Shown here piece by piece: positions 40,633 to 49,505 of a DNA stretch of 64,000 nucleotides. Source of the DNA: CALZIK01 sp945787635 (GTDB taxonomy: Bacteria > Acidobacteriota > Thermoanaerobaculia > Multivoradales > JAHEKO01); contig CAMYNM010000009.1 of assembly GCA_947259725.1 (NCBI GenBank), positions 62,001-126,000 of the forward strand, read 5' to 3'. Position 1 is the first letter of the stretch. The number at the start of each line of letters is the position of its first letter. The notes beneath the pieces were generated by a model. The model was not told where the DNA came from and searched no databases. It saw only the letters and a list, made by a program, of their open reading frames with translations. A program made the position numbers and the translations under genes.

Positions 40633-41652
40633 ATGAACGGTCAACGGCGCCAAAGGCCAGCGGTTTGGCGGCGACTCCGTGCCGGAGTCGCGCTGGCGGC
40701 GCTCTCCGCCCTTGCGGCGCCGGACTCGCAGGCCTTCGAGACCGACCAGTACCTCGCGCTCGACGCCGAGATCTCCGACTCCGCCGAGGCGGTCAACGCG
40801 TTTCTGAATCAAGAGCTGGATCGTTTCCTGGTGAGCGCCGAAGCCGGTCGCCTCGGCTGCAGCGAGCTCCCGCCGCGCTACTACCGTCATCTCTTTCAGG
40901 GCCTGCTGGCGTCACGGCTTCAGAACTTCCTCAAAAGCGATCCCGCAGTCGACCTGTTTCCCGACGGGGTCGGCTACCGCGAGCACTTGCGCCTGAGCGT
41001 CTACCGGAGACCGTCCTTTCCGTACGTGCTTCCGCTGTCTCCGACGATCCGGATAGGCGAAGTTCGCTTCGGGCTCGACAAGTTCGGCCATCTGTTCGGC
41101 TTCGGGCGCCGCTACTACAAGCACTACCTGCGACGGCTTGCCAGGGGCGACTCCCAAGAGGCGGCGATTCGAGTGGTGGTGCGCAGAGGCCTCCGTCAGG
41201 AGCGATTTTTCGTCGGCGGATGGGCCGACGGAGTTTTCTCCTATGGCGACCTGGAAGCGAACTATCAGGGCATGGAGTTGGCTCGAGACTTCTGCGAAGG
41301 CGAAAATCCGCTCGTCGAGCGGGCCGTGGACGCCTGGCGACGAAGGCGCGACGTCGATCTGCGCGAGTACGTCACGCCGTCCTTCGACGAGTCGTTCAAC
41401 AACAATCACTATCCCGGCCCGCGGTGGAAGAAGGTGCGTCCGATCCTCGAAGCCGAGTACTGCGATCGGTACTTCTCGCCGGTGGTCCAAGCGCGGCTGC
41501 GCCGCTATCGCATGATCGATCGTCCGAACTTGTCGAAGCGAACGATCGAGGAGTACTTCGAGCGTAAGGGCAGGAATCCGCAGAAGAGCCACTCGATGGA
41601 GCAGATCTGCCGGCCGGATACGTCGCTTTCCGCGGTGTCGAGCTCGTACTAG
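40633..41652 (+). CDS. Hypothetical exported protein
   Basis: A 339-residue protein I do not recognise. Residues 1-35 are a basic signal peptide (VALAALSALAAPDSQA). The mature chain is rich in aromatic and arginine residues, with FGLDKFGHLFGFGRRYYKHY and FVGGWADGVFSYGDLEANY as its most distinctive parts. The DKxxH pattern recalls conserved sites in some DUF2279-type proteins, only weakly. It begins 19 bases after atl; no clear operon partner in function. Confidence 0.58.
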   Translation: MNGQRRQRPAVWRRLRAGVALAALSALAAPDSQAFETDQYLALDAEISDSAEAVNAFLNQELDRFLVSAEAGRLGCSELPPRYYRHLFQGLLASRLQNFLKSDPAVDLFPDGVGYREHLRLSVYRRPSFPYVLPLSPTIRIGEVRFGLDKFGHLFGFGRRYYKHYLRRLARGDSQEAAIRVVVRRGLRQERFFVGGWADGVFSYGDLEANYQGMELARDFCEGENPLVERAVDAWRRRRDVDLREYVTPSFDESFNNNHYPGPRWKKVRPILEAEYCDRYFSPVVQARLRRYRMIDRPNLSKRTIEEYFERKGRNPQKSHSMEQICRPDTSLSAVSSSY

Positions 41653-41726
41653 GCGCGCACCTGCGGTTAGGCTCTCGCGCGCGGTCGCGGCTGTGCCCGG
41701 AGCCGAGGTTGAATTACACTCGAGCG

Positions 41727-42668
41727 ATGAAGTGCTCGAAGATCGCTACCGCTTCGCTATCGATCGTGGTGCTCGCCATGGCCTGTTCACCGGCGGGTGA
41801 ACCTCCGGTCGGCCCGGCTTTCCCGGCCTCTGCAACCGCTTCCGATCTCGTGTCCGAGATCAACCTCTGGCGCGCTGAGCGGGACGCGAGCCTCAGAAAG
41901 ATCGACGGTTGGCTCTCCCTGGTGGGCCTTTTCTGGCTCGAGGAGGGTGACAACTCCTTCGGATCCGCCGAGGGCAACGCGGTTGTGTTCCCGGCGGACA
42001 CGATCGACGCCTATGCCGGCATCCTGGTACGCGAAGGCCGCAAGGTCACCGTTCTGCCTGGAGCCGGAGTCGCGCTAGCGGCGGGAGGTTCGCCGGTTTC
42101 TGGCGCGACCGAGCTGTCGCTCGACACCTCCGGCGAGGGCCCCACCATCGTCGAGGCGGGGAGCCTGGTGTTCTACGCCATCGAGCGTGGCGACATGATC
42201 GGGATTCGGCTCAAGGACCGCGAGAGCCCGGTGCTCACAGGATTCACCGGCATGGAGTATTTTCCGATAGACGCGAGCTGGCGGCTCACCGCGCGCTATG
42301 AGCTCTTTGACCAGCCGAGAATCTTGCGAACGCCCAACGTGCTCGGCACGGTGAGCGAGGAGGAGATCGCCGGCGAGGTGGTGTTCGAGGTCGGCGGCGA
42401 GTCATACCGGCTGCTGCCTTCTGGAGACTCCGAGGGATTCTTTCTGGTCTTCGGAGACGGAACGAACGGCTCCGAGACCTACGGCGGCGGCAGGTTTCTC
42501 TACACCGGGCCGGTCGAGGCTGACGGTTCGGTGATCGTCGACTTCAACAAGGCCTATTCGCCGCCCTGCGTCTTCACTCCGCATGCGACGTGCCCGTTGC
42601 CGCCGGCCGAGAACAAGCTTCCGATCCGCATCGAGGCGGGAGAGAAGACTTTCGGCGGGGCTCACTGA
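41727..42668 (+). CDS. DUF1684 lipoprotein
   Basis: A 313-residue lipoprotein with lipobox VLAMAC. The DUF1684 domain spans most of it: INLWRAERDASLR, DGWLSLVGLFWLEEGDNSFG and, near the end, DFNKAYSPPCVFTPHATCPL. The domain is frequent in Actinobacteria, Bacteroidetes and Acidobacteria; its role is unknown. The ATG at 41727 starts the signal; an in-frame TTG at 41709 adds six residues. Bases 42669-42850 show no gene. Confidence 0.88.
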   Translation: MKCSKIATASLSIVVLAMACSPAGEPPVGPAFPASATASDLVSEINLWRAERDASLRKIDGWLSLVGLFWLEEGDNSFGSAEGNAVVFPADTIDAYAGILVREGRKVTVLPGAGVALAAGGSPVSGATELSLDTSGEGPTIVEAGSLVFYAIERGDMIGIRLKDRESPVLTGFTGMEYFPIDASWRLTARYELFDQPRILRTPNVLGTVSEEEIAGEVVFEVGGESYRLLPSGDSEGFFLVFGDGTNGSETYGGGRFLYTGPVEADGSVIVDFNKAYSPPCVFTPHATCPLPPAENKLPIRIEAGEKTFGGAH

Positions 42669-42850
42669 CGGTCGGGGAGCCCGGCGGCGTAGCGAGCCCG
42701 TTGCGCAGCGCAAGGCGCCGGTTGATTGTCAACCCGGCGCGCCCGAGCACGGCGCTTTTCTTGACACCACCAGAGGCCTGGGGAATACTCACGAGCCAAC
42801 GGAAAAGACTCCTGGCTCGCTGTCTCCTCCCTTCCCGAAAGCCCGATTCG

Positions 42851-44173
42851 ATGCCGGAAAGACATGACGTCATCCTCGGTGGAGGCTTGGCCGGTCTGTC
42901 GGCGGCGTACTCTCTGCAGAGTGCAGGGCAGGATCAGTGGCAGGTTTTCGAGCGCAACGATACACCCGGCGGCCTGGCTCGAACGATGGTCGTGGAAGGC
43001 TACCGCTTCGACTACGGCCCCCATATCCTGTTCACGATCGACGCCGAGATCAGGGAGTTGATTCAGGACCTTCTGGGCGAGAACTTCCACGCTCAAGATC
43101 GAGAAGCCTTCATCTACCATCACGCCCACGATCTCTATACCCGTTTTCCGTTTCAGGCGCATCTTCACGGGCTGCCGACTTCGATCGTAGCTGACTGCTT
43201 GAACGGCCTCGTTGCCGCGGTCGAAAGCCAGGCCAGGGGCGAGTTCGAGCCGGCGAACTACCTCGAGTGGATGCGCGGATTTTTCGGCGAAGGGATCGCC
43301 GATCATTTGATGATCCCGTATGCCAAGAAGATCTGGACCATAGAGCCGGAGCTGATGGACTTCAGCTGGATCGGCCGTCGCGTACCCACGCCCAACTACC
43401 AGCGGATCATCAGCGGCGCGCTCAGCGACGAGGTCGATCAGGTCGGCGCCACGGCGCAGTTCTGGTACACGAAACGCGGCGGGATCGAACCGTTGCCAAG
43501 AGCGCTAGCGGCGAGAGTCGACAATCTCCACCTCGAGCGCACGGCGGTCAAGATCGAGCTACCCGAAAAACGAGTCGTGTTTTCCGATGGTGCCGTCGTG
43601 CCGTTCCGGCGGCTGGTGTATTCGTTGCCGCTACCGTTTCTTCCGCGCTTTGTCGACAACCTTCCAGGCGAGGTCGAGCGCGCCTGCGCCGGACTCGAGT
43701 ATCAAGGCATCTACTGCGTCAATCTGGGAGTCGATCGCGAGAAGATCTCTGACAAGCACTGGATCTACTACTACGAGGACATCTTTCCCTTTCACCGCCT
43801 GTCTTTGCCCGCGAATTTCAGTCCCGATACCGTGCCACCGGGCAAGAGCTCGATCGCGACCGAGGTCGCGTTTTCGAAGTACCGGCCGCTGGACAAGGAC
43901 ACCGCGGTCGACAAGACCATCGAGGCCCTCAAGGCGGCTCGGCTGATCCGTGAAGATGACAGAATCGAGCTGGTTCACACCGAAGAGATCTTCCCGGCCT
44001 ACGTGATTTACGACTTGAACCACGCCAGGAACGTGGAGATCATTCGGGGCTGGTTACGCGACAACGACATCTGGAACGTGGGCCGATTCGGAGAATGGCA
44101 GTACTTCAACATGGATCACTCGATGAGGAGCGGGCGGCGGGCAGCCGAGGAGATTCTGGCGCTCGAGAGTTGA
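42851..44173 (+). CDS. UDP-galactopyranose-mutase-like FAD protein
   Basis: A 440-residue flavoprotein. HDVILGGGLAGLSAAYSL is the FAD-binding Rossmann motif; ERNDTPGGLARTM and YGPHILFTID match the NAD(P)-binding/amine-oxidase-like group that includes UDP-galactopyranose mutases and protoporphyrinogen-oxidase-like proteins of glycan clusters. The C-terminal RFGEWQYFNMDHSMRSGRRA closes the FAD site. The ATG 42851 starts the fold; the frame opens at 42590. Its stop overlaps the TTG of the next glycosyltransferase gene, so the two are coupled. Confidence 0.83.
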   Translation: MPERHDVILGGGLAGLSAAYSLQSAGQDQWQVFERNDTPGGLARTMVVEGYRFDYGPHILFTIDAEIRELIQDLLGENFHAQDREAFIYHHAHDLYTRFPFQAHLHGLPTSIVADCLNGLVAAVESQARGEFEPANYLEWMRGFFGEGIADHLMIPYAKKIWTIEPELMDFSWIGRRVPTPNYQRIISGALSDEVDQVGATAQFWYTKRGGIEPLPRALAARVDNLHLERTAVKIELPEKRVVFSDGAVVPFRRLVYSLPLPFLPRFVDNLPGEVERACAGLEYQGIYCVNLGVDREKISDKHWIYYYEDIFPFHRLSLPANFSPDTVPPGKSSIATEVAFSKYRPLDKDTAVDKTIEALKAARLIREDDRIELVHTEEIFPAYVIYDLNHARNVEIIRGWLRDNDIWNVGRFGEWQYFNMDHSMRSGRRAAEEILALES

Positions 44174-45111
44174 CCGAACCGCGAGCCGAGAGGCCTCAGC
44201 GCGATCCGAGCGCCAAGATTGCGGTCATCATCGTCAATTGGAACGCCGCGGAAGACACCCTCGACGTCCTTTCACAGCTCGACGGGGTAGCCGGGCCCGA
44301 GCTCAAGTACGTCGTTGTCGACAACTCTTCGACCGATGATTCGGTGGCCCGGATGCGGGCTGCGCGATCCGATATCGAGCTGATCGAGTCCGGCGGGAAT
44401 CCCGGATTCGCGGGCGGCACGGTCGCCGGCGTCCGCCACGCGGTCCGAAATCTCGACGTCGGCTTCGTGCTTTTTCTCAACAACGACATTCGCATCGATC
44501 CGGGATTCCTGCCGCCCCTGCTGAACGCCTGCTTGGATGCACGAGTGGCCGCCGCGGGGCCGAAGATCTTTTACGCCGAGCCTGCCGATCGGATCTGGGC
44601 AGCGGGTGGCACCCTGCGAGTGCGCGAGACGGTCACGCGCGAGCTCGGCCGCGGGCGGCGGGACGGGCCGCCGTTCGACCGCGCGGCCGACGTCACCTAT
44701 CTGACCACCTGTTGCATCCTGATTCCCGTGGATGTCTTCGAGCGAGTGGGTTTACTGGATCCGGTGTACTTCATCTGCGTCGAGGATGCCGACTGGTGCC
44801 GGCGCGCGACCGAAGCCGGATACCGGCTACGCTACGTTCCGGAGAGCAGCATCTGGCACCGGGTCGCGGTTTCCACCGGCGGCGGCTATACGCCGTTGCG
44901 CACGTTTCATACGGCGCGCTCCAACGCCCTCTTCGTTCGGCGCCACCACGGGCTCCCGGGGCTTGTCGGATATCTCCTGGCCAACGCCGTTGCCCTGCCG
45001 GTCGCGTTTCTGCGCGAGTTGCCGAAGGGCAACGTTCGAGCGGTCTTCGCCAAGGCGAGGGGCATGTGGCGTGGCCTGTTCGACCCGCTGAGTGACCCGC
45101 CGCGGCTGTAG
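44170..45111 (+). CDS. Glycosyltransferase family 2 protein
   Basis: A 313-residue GT-A enzyme. IAVIIVNWNAAEDTLDVL opens the nucleotide-sugar domain, FLNNDIRIDPGFL holds a DxD-like site, and VEDADWCRRATEAGYRLRYV is the usual acceptor-side ED motif of rhamnosyl/galactosyltransferase-like members. The C-terminal 60 residues carry a hydrophobic stretch (GLVGYLLANAVALPVAFL). The TTG start overlaps the flavoprotein stop (TTGA), suggesting the mutase product is used here. Confidence 0.88.
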   Translation: MTEPRAERPQRDPSAKIAVIIVNWNAAEDTLDVLSQLDGVAGPELKYVVVDNSSTDDSVARMRAARSDIELIESGGNPGFAGGTVAGVRHAVRNLDVGFVLFLNNDIRIDPGFLPPLLNACLDARVAAAGPKIFYAEPADRIWAAGGTLRVRETVTRELGRGRRDGPPFDRAADVTYLTTCCILIPVDVFERVGLLDPVYFICVEDADWCRRATEAGYRLRYVPESSIWHRVAVSTGGGYTPLRTFHTARSNALFVRRHHGLPGLVGYLLANAVALPVAFLRELPKGNVRAVFAKARGMWRGLFDPLSDPPRL

Positions 45112-45136
45112 CCAGAGCGGTTGCACGGGAGTCGAT

Positions 45137-47035
45137 CTAGCCCCCGAGCCGGTAGACCTGGATCGGTCCCTGCTCGTAGACCACCCTGCCGTGGCGCGCC
45201 AGGAGCTCCTTCAGCACCGCGTCGGTGACCGGGTCGGAGAAAAACAGAATCTCATTGGTCGTCGTCGGTCGGCTCGGCGCGACCCGGTACTGCGCCCGGT
45301 TGACGAATACGTAGGCCACTCCAATCTGACGCAGCCTCTCCAGAGCCGTGGCGCTGCTCGGATCCGGCAGAAAGCCGCTCAGCACCGGTTGATCGAGGTA
45401 GCTGCCGGCGATGGCCGGCCGGTCGAGGTAGAAGATGCGGCTTTCCCCCACGACCATCACGACATCGGTGGCCTCGCTGTTGGCGTCGAGCCACCGGTAC
45501 GCGTCGTAGTAGTCGTGGCCGGTCGCCAGATAGGTCTCGCGATCGTCGAAACCGAGCGCGACACCCACCGGATCGTAGTGCCGCAGAACCCAGACTGCCT
45601 GGCTGAGATTGATCCCCAGCAGGACGACGCAACCCAGGATCACCGCTCGCCGCCCCCATCCTTCCCCAAAACCCTGGACACGCTGAGTGAGCCGGGCCAG
45701 CCCTTCGCCGCTCAGCCAGGATGCCGCCAGAAAAAGCGGTCCGAAGGCGCGCACGGTGGGGTGGAAGAGAACGGCAGCCAGGGCATACAGCCCGAGCACG
45801 ACGCCCAGGGGCCAGAGTCTCCGAGCGGCTCCGAACAAGACGCCGAGTCCGAGAGGCAGGCACGCGATCCAGAGCAGGCCGATGCTTTCGTCGATGATGT
45901 CTCGGCGGCCCAGATAGCCGAGCCAGCGCTCCGCGGCGCCGGTCTCACCGCGGTAGTCGGTGAGGGAGCCGGCGCCGTGGGTCTCGGATAGCAAGGGATA
46001 GACGGGATTGGCGTGCTCGATCAGGTTAGTTCCGTACCAGGGAGCACAGAGCACGGCCACTGCGATCGCCGCGGCCGGAACCAGGCGCCGCGCTTTGCCC
46101 GAAAACCCCACCGCGAGAAGCGCCAGGAGCGGTAAGGCGTTGTATTTGACCGCGGCCGCGGCTCCCAGGAAGAGCGCCGCGAGGAGGTAGTCGTGGCGGG
46201 CCTTCGAGTCTCGGAACGACAGAATCCGGTCGAGGCCCAATGCGGTATACAGCAGGACGAACCAGTCGTTCCAGGCCCAGCCCGCGATCACGCAATAGGC
46301 CGGGATCGAGCACAGGATGATCGCGGCGAAGATTCCGGCGCGGCGGTCGAACTCTCGCGTGCCGACCCGGATCACCACGACCACCGTCCAGAAGGCCGCA
46401 ACCAGGTGCAGGACTTGCGCCAGAATCCCGGTGGCGTCGAGCTCGAGCGTCAAGCCGAAGAGCAGCTCGGCATGCTGCGGGAAGTAGGAGTGCAGGTTCC
46501 AGGGCATTTCGAAGGCCTGTCCCTGGAGCGCGAACTGTTTCGGCAAGGCCAGGTGATAGACGAGCGAGTCCAGGGACAGGGGCGGCGCGAGTGCCAGGAA
46601 AGCGGAGCAGGCGGCGAACGGCGCCAGAATCCACGAGAGCGGGCTGCGAAGGCCGAGCTCGAGGTCGAGGATCCGCCAGCGCCGCAGCAGGAGAAGGGCA
46701 CCCGCGGCCAGCCACGGCGCGGCGAAGAAGATGTTCGGATACCAGAACGGAGCCATGAACCCCATTGCTGTGGCCGTCATCGCGGCGCCCAGCGCCCATG
46801 CCTGTGCCAGAGATACCGCCTCGACCTGCAAGCCCGAGCGCCGCCGGAGCGATCGAATGGCCAGCTCTCCCCAGCCGACGAATGCCGCGCTCACCAGAGT
46901 GACCTTGGCGGCGAGCACCAGGAGCCGGGGCGCGAGCTCGAACGGGTACGGAAAGACGAGCCGGCTACGAAGGAGAATCAGGCCGACGAGGACGGCGGTC
47001 CCCGCGAGGAGCAGGCGGTGAAGACGCTGGGCCAT
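45137..47035 (-). CDS. Polytopic GT-C-like glycosyltransferase
   Basis: A 632-residue membrane protein with about 12 spans. After the first spans a periplasmic loop has SLDSLVYHLALPKQFA and LHSYFPQHAELLFGL, in the place of the acidic loop of ArnT/PMT-like GT-C enzymes. GWAWNDWFVLLY and AVKYNALPLLALLAV are also typical. The C-terminal 120 residues are soluble, with DDRETYLATGHDYYDAYRWL and VAYVFVNRAQYRV. It is last in a six-gene operon and probably adds a sugar from a polyprenyl-phosphate donor. ATG 47035 is chosen; the longer frame to 47389 is shadow of the next gene. Confidence 0.78.
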   Translation of the reverse strand: MAQRLHRLLLAGTAVLVGLILLRSRLVFPYPFELAPRLLVLAAKVTLVSAAFVGWGELAIRSLRRRSGLQVEAVSLAQAWALGAAMTATAMGFMAPFWYPNIFFAAPWLAAGALLLLRRWRILDLELGLRSPLSWILAPFAACSAFLALAPPLSLDSLVYHLALPKQFALQGQAFEMPWNLHSYFPQHAELLFGLTLELDATGILAQVLHLVAAFWTVVVVIRVGTREFDRRAGIFAAIILCSIPAYCVIAGWAWNDWFVLLYTALGLDRILSFRDSKARHDYLLAALFLGAAAAVKYNALPLLALLAVGFSGKARRLVPAAAIAVAVLCAPWYGTNLIEHANPVYPLLSETHGAGSLTDYRGETGAAERWLGYLGRRDIIDESIGLLWIACLPLGLGVLFGAARRLWPLGVVLGLYALAAVLFHPTVRAFGPLFLAASWLSGEGLARLTQRVQGFGEGWGRRAVILGCVVLLGINLSQAVWVLRHYDPVGVALGFDDRETYLATGHDYYDAYRWLDANSEATDVVMVVGESRIFYLDRPAIAGSYLDQPVLSGFLPDPSSATALERLRQIGVAYVFVNRAQYRVAPSRPTTTNEILFFSDPVTDAVLKELLARHGRVVYEQGPIQVYRLGG

Positions 47036-47055
47036 CGGCGAGATGTTACCGGGCG

Positions 47056-47589
47056 CTAGTTGCTCGGCTCGCGAGTGCGCGCCACGGCCGGCGCTCCGAC
47101 CGCCACCGAACCCGGAGGCACGTCGGCGAGGACCACCGAGTTGGCGCCGATGAACGAATCCGCGCCGACCTCGATGCCGCCGAGGATCTTGGCGCCTGCG
47201 CCCAAGGTGACCCGGTCGCCGATCCGGGGGCAGTCGCTGGTGTCGAAGCGGGCCTCTCCCAGGGTGACGCCTTGAAGGATCGTGCAGTCCTCGCCCACGA
47301 CCGAGGTTCCGCCGATGACGATGCCGACACCGTGGGGGATGTAGCAGCCGCCGCCGATCTCGGCCTGCGGGACGATGTCGATAGCGCACAAGGCGATCGA
47401 GATCCGGCGAAGCAGGGCGGGCAGAAACGGCACGCCCCAGCTCTTGAGGGTGTGGGCGCTGCGGTAGAAAACCAGCGCTTGAAAGCCGGCGTCGAGAAAC
47501 ACCGCATCGACCAGTGCCCGGCCGGTGCTCCAGCTCTTGATCTCAGTCAGTCTTCGGAAATCGCGCCCGAGGCGCGGCCACAGGTTCAC
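47056..47589 (-). CDS. Serine O-acetyltransferase-like hexapeptide-repeat enzyme
   Basis: A 177-residue left-handed beta-helix acyltransferase. AEIGGGCYIPHGVGIVIGG and TILQGVTLGE, then KILGGIEVGADSFIGANSVV give the hexapeptide turns; the histidine in IPHGVG fits the catalytic site of CysE-like enzymes. The N-terminal helical half is short, so it may be a sugar or lipid O-acetyltransferase of the serine acetyltransferase type used in capsule clusters. The GTG at 47589 overlaps the deacetylase stop (GTGA). Confidence 0.85.
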   Translation of the reverse strand: MNLWPRLGRDFRRLTEIKSWSTGRALVDAVFLDAGFQALVFYRSAHTLKSWGVPFLPALLRRISIALCAIDIVPQAEIGGGCYIPHGVGIVIGGTSVVGEDCTILQGVTLGEARFDTSDCPRIGDRVTLGAGAKILGGIEVGADSFIGANSVVLADVPPGSVAVGAPAVARTREPSN

Positions 47590-48374
47590 GAGCGGTCCCT
47601 CACTCTTCGCAGGATGTTCAAAAAGCCCAGGCGAGGCATTCGCCGCCAAAGACCGTACCAGCCCGTGGCTTGCAGTTGAAACTCGAGCCGGCTGGCCCCC
47701 GGGGTGACGACCGCGCGCGGCAGAGCGAACCGGTTGCGCGCCGATACGCCGGAAATGCCGTGCACGCTGACCGCCGCTCGGTAGCCGGCTTCGCGAACCG
47801 CCGTCATGACGGCGTCGTTGAAGTGGGCATACGGGTAGCAGAACGTCGCCACAGGGCTCCCGAGCGCGGCTTCGAGGTCCTGCTTGGCCCCGGCGACCTC
47901 GCGCGCGAGCTCGGCGGGGGCGATCGTGGTGAGGTCGGCGTGGCTCTGACTGTGACACCCGATCTCGAAGCCACGCGACGCCAGGTCTCGCAGCTCGTCC
48001 ACAGTCAGCAGCGACTCGACTCTCTCGCCGCGGGCGCGGTCCCAGGCATTCTCGCCGCCGATCTGGCTCGAGACCGCGAAGACCGTCGCACTCATTTTTC
48101 GCCGCTCGAGCTCCGGCACGATGTGCTCGAGAAAACACTGGCAGCCGTCGTCGAAGGTCAGCACCAAGCAGCGGCCGGGTGGCCGGTCGCCGCCGCCGCT
48201 TCGATCGACCGCCTCGGCCAGGGAAACCGCCGAGAATCCCTTGCCGGCCAGCCAGTCGAGGTGATCCGAGAACTCGGCTCGGGACACGTAGCTTCTGGTG
48301 AAGCGGGGCTTGGGGTCGAACGGTTTCGGTTCGACGTGGTGATACATGAGGATCGGTTCGCGCAGCCGCCTCAT
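47586..48374 (-). CDS. Polysaccharide deacetylase (NodB-type)
   Basis: A 262-residue NodB-homology protein, a CE4-type fold. PILMYHHVEP starts the domain; LVLTFDDGCQ is motif 1 with the metal/catalytic Asp pair, IGCHSQSHADL is motif 2, and FCYPYAHFND is motif 3. No signal peptide, as in other exopolysaccharide-cluster versions. It overlaps GT4 upstream (ATGA) and the acetyltransferase downstream (GTGA), so all three should be translated together. Confidence 0.9.
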   Translation of the reverse strand: MRRLREPILMYHHVEPKPFDPKPRFTRSYVSRAEFSDHLDWLAGKGFSAVSLAEAVDRSGGGDRPPGRCLVLTFDDGCQCFLEHIVPELERRKMSATVFAVSSQIGGENAWDRARGERVESLLTVDELRDLASRGFEIGCHSQSHADLTTIAPAELAREVAGAKQDLEAALGSPVATFCYPYAHFNDAVMTAVREAGYRAAVSVHGISGVSARNRFALPRAVVTPGASRLEFQLQATGWYGLWRRMPRLGFLNILRRVRDRS

Positions 48375-49486
48375 CGCGCTCGCTCCTCGACCAGCCGCGC
48401 GAACAGAGCCGCGTAGGCGTCTGCGGTGCGCGCGAACGGGAACGCCTCGGCCCTGCGGCGAGGTAGCAGCGCCCAGCTCTCGGCGGCGGCGGACTTCAGG
48501 GCCTCGACGTACCCGCTCATGTCGCCGTGACGAAAGAAGACGCCACCCTCGCCGATGACCTCGCGTCGGACCGCGTCATCTGGCGCCACGCATGGGGTGT
48601 TACAGGCCATGGCTTCGAGATACACGAGGCCGAATGCCTCGGTGCGGGAAGCCAGCGTAAAGCAATCCGCGGTCGCGAACCAGCCGGGAAGTGCGGATCG
48701 AGTCACGTGGGTCCTCAGATAGCGGCCCGGTCCCAGCCGCGCCGCGCCCAGCCGGTCCAGCCGGCCGGCTTCGGCGCCGTCCCCGAGCACGACCAGGCTT
48801 CCTTTGGAGAGGCCGGCGACCGCCTCGAGGGTCCGCTCGACTTGCTTGTGCTCGTCGATGTGGCCGACACAGAGAAACAGCGGCCGCTCGAGCTCGTCAT
48901 CCAAAGCCGGCGGCGCCGGTGCGTCGGGCCGGAAAAAGTCGAGATCCACGCCGTGGGGGATGACCTCGATCCGAGCTCCCGGCGCGAGCGACTCGAGCTC
49001 GCTCGCGAAGCTTCGCGTGAAGACCACCGTCCGATCCGGCCGGTTGCGCGCGAAAGCGCCTTCCCATTTGGGACTGATGCCATGGGCGACGTCAACGAAC
49101 GCTGACCCTCGAAAGCGCCGTAACATCCGGGCGGCCCATCCACCGACCAGCCCGCCCTCCATAACCACGACATCGAAGTGCCCTCGGTAGAGCTTGGGCG
49201 CCGCCGAGAGAGCGGCGGTGGCCCATTCGACGTTGATCGGGTCGAGGAAGACGGTGTCGAGGACCTTTCGCCCGAAGCGCGTAGCAGAATAGCTGCCTTC
49301 GAGCCACTTGCGGTCGCGCGCGATCGCACCGACCCTGCGATGGGGAACATCCACGGCTCCGCGGCAAAACAGTGTCGGTTCGACACCGCGTGCGGGCAGC
49401 GCCCGGCAGAGATCGAGAACGAAGGACTCTGCGCCGCGCCGGACGACGCCGGCGCCGGGCATGACGAAGGCTGCTTGGATAGTCAT
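48371..49486 (-). CDS. Glycosyltransferase family 4 protein
   Basis: A 371-residue GT-B enzyme. An N-terminal acceptor domain (GVVRRGAESFVLDLCRALPA) and a C-terminal donor domain with LFLCVGHIDEHKQVERTLEA and the EX7E-type region RTEAFGLVYLEAMAC, typical of family 4 transferases. Its stop overlaps the deacetylase start. Cytosolic, acting on a lipid-linked glycan before flipping. Confidence 0.9.
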   Translation of the reverse strand: MTIQAAFVMPGAGVVRRGAESFVLDLCRALPARGVEPTLFCRGAVDVPHRRVGAIARDRKWLEGSYSATRFGRKVLDTVFLDPINVEWATAALSAAPKLYRGHFDVVVMEGGLVGGWAARMLRRFRGSAFVDVAHGISPKWEGAFARNRPDRTVVFTRSFASELESLAPGARIEVIPHGVDLDFFRPDAPAPPALDDELERPLFLCVGHIDEHKQVERTLEAVAGLSKGSLVVLGDGAEAGRLDRLGAARLGPGRYLRTHVTRSALPGWFATADCFTLASRTEAFGLVYLEAMACNTPCVAPDDAVRREVIGEGGVFFRHGDMSGYVEALKSAAAESWALLPRRRAEAFPFARTADAYAALFARLVEERAR

Positions 49487-49505
49487 GATCTGCGAAGGCT
49501 CGAGG

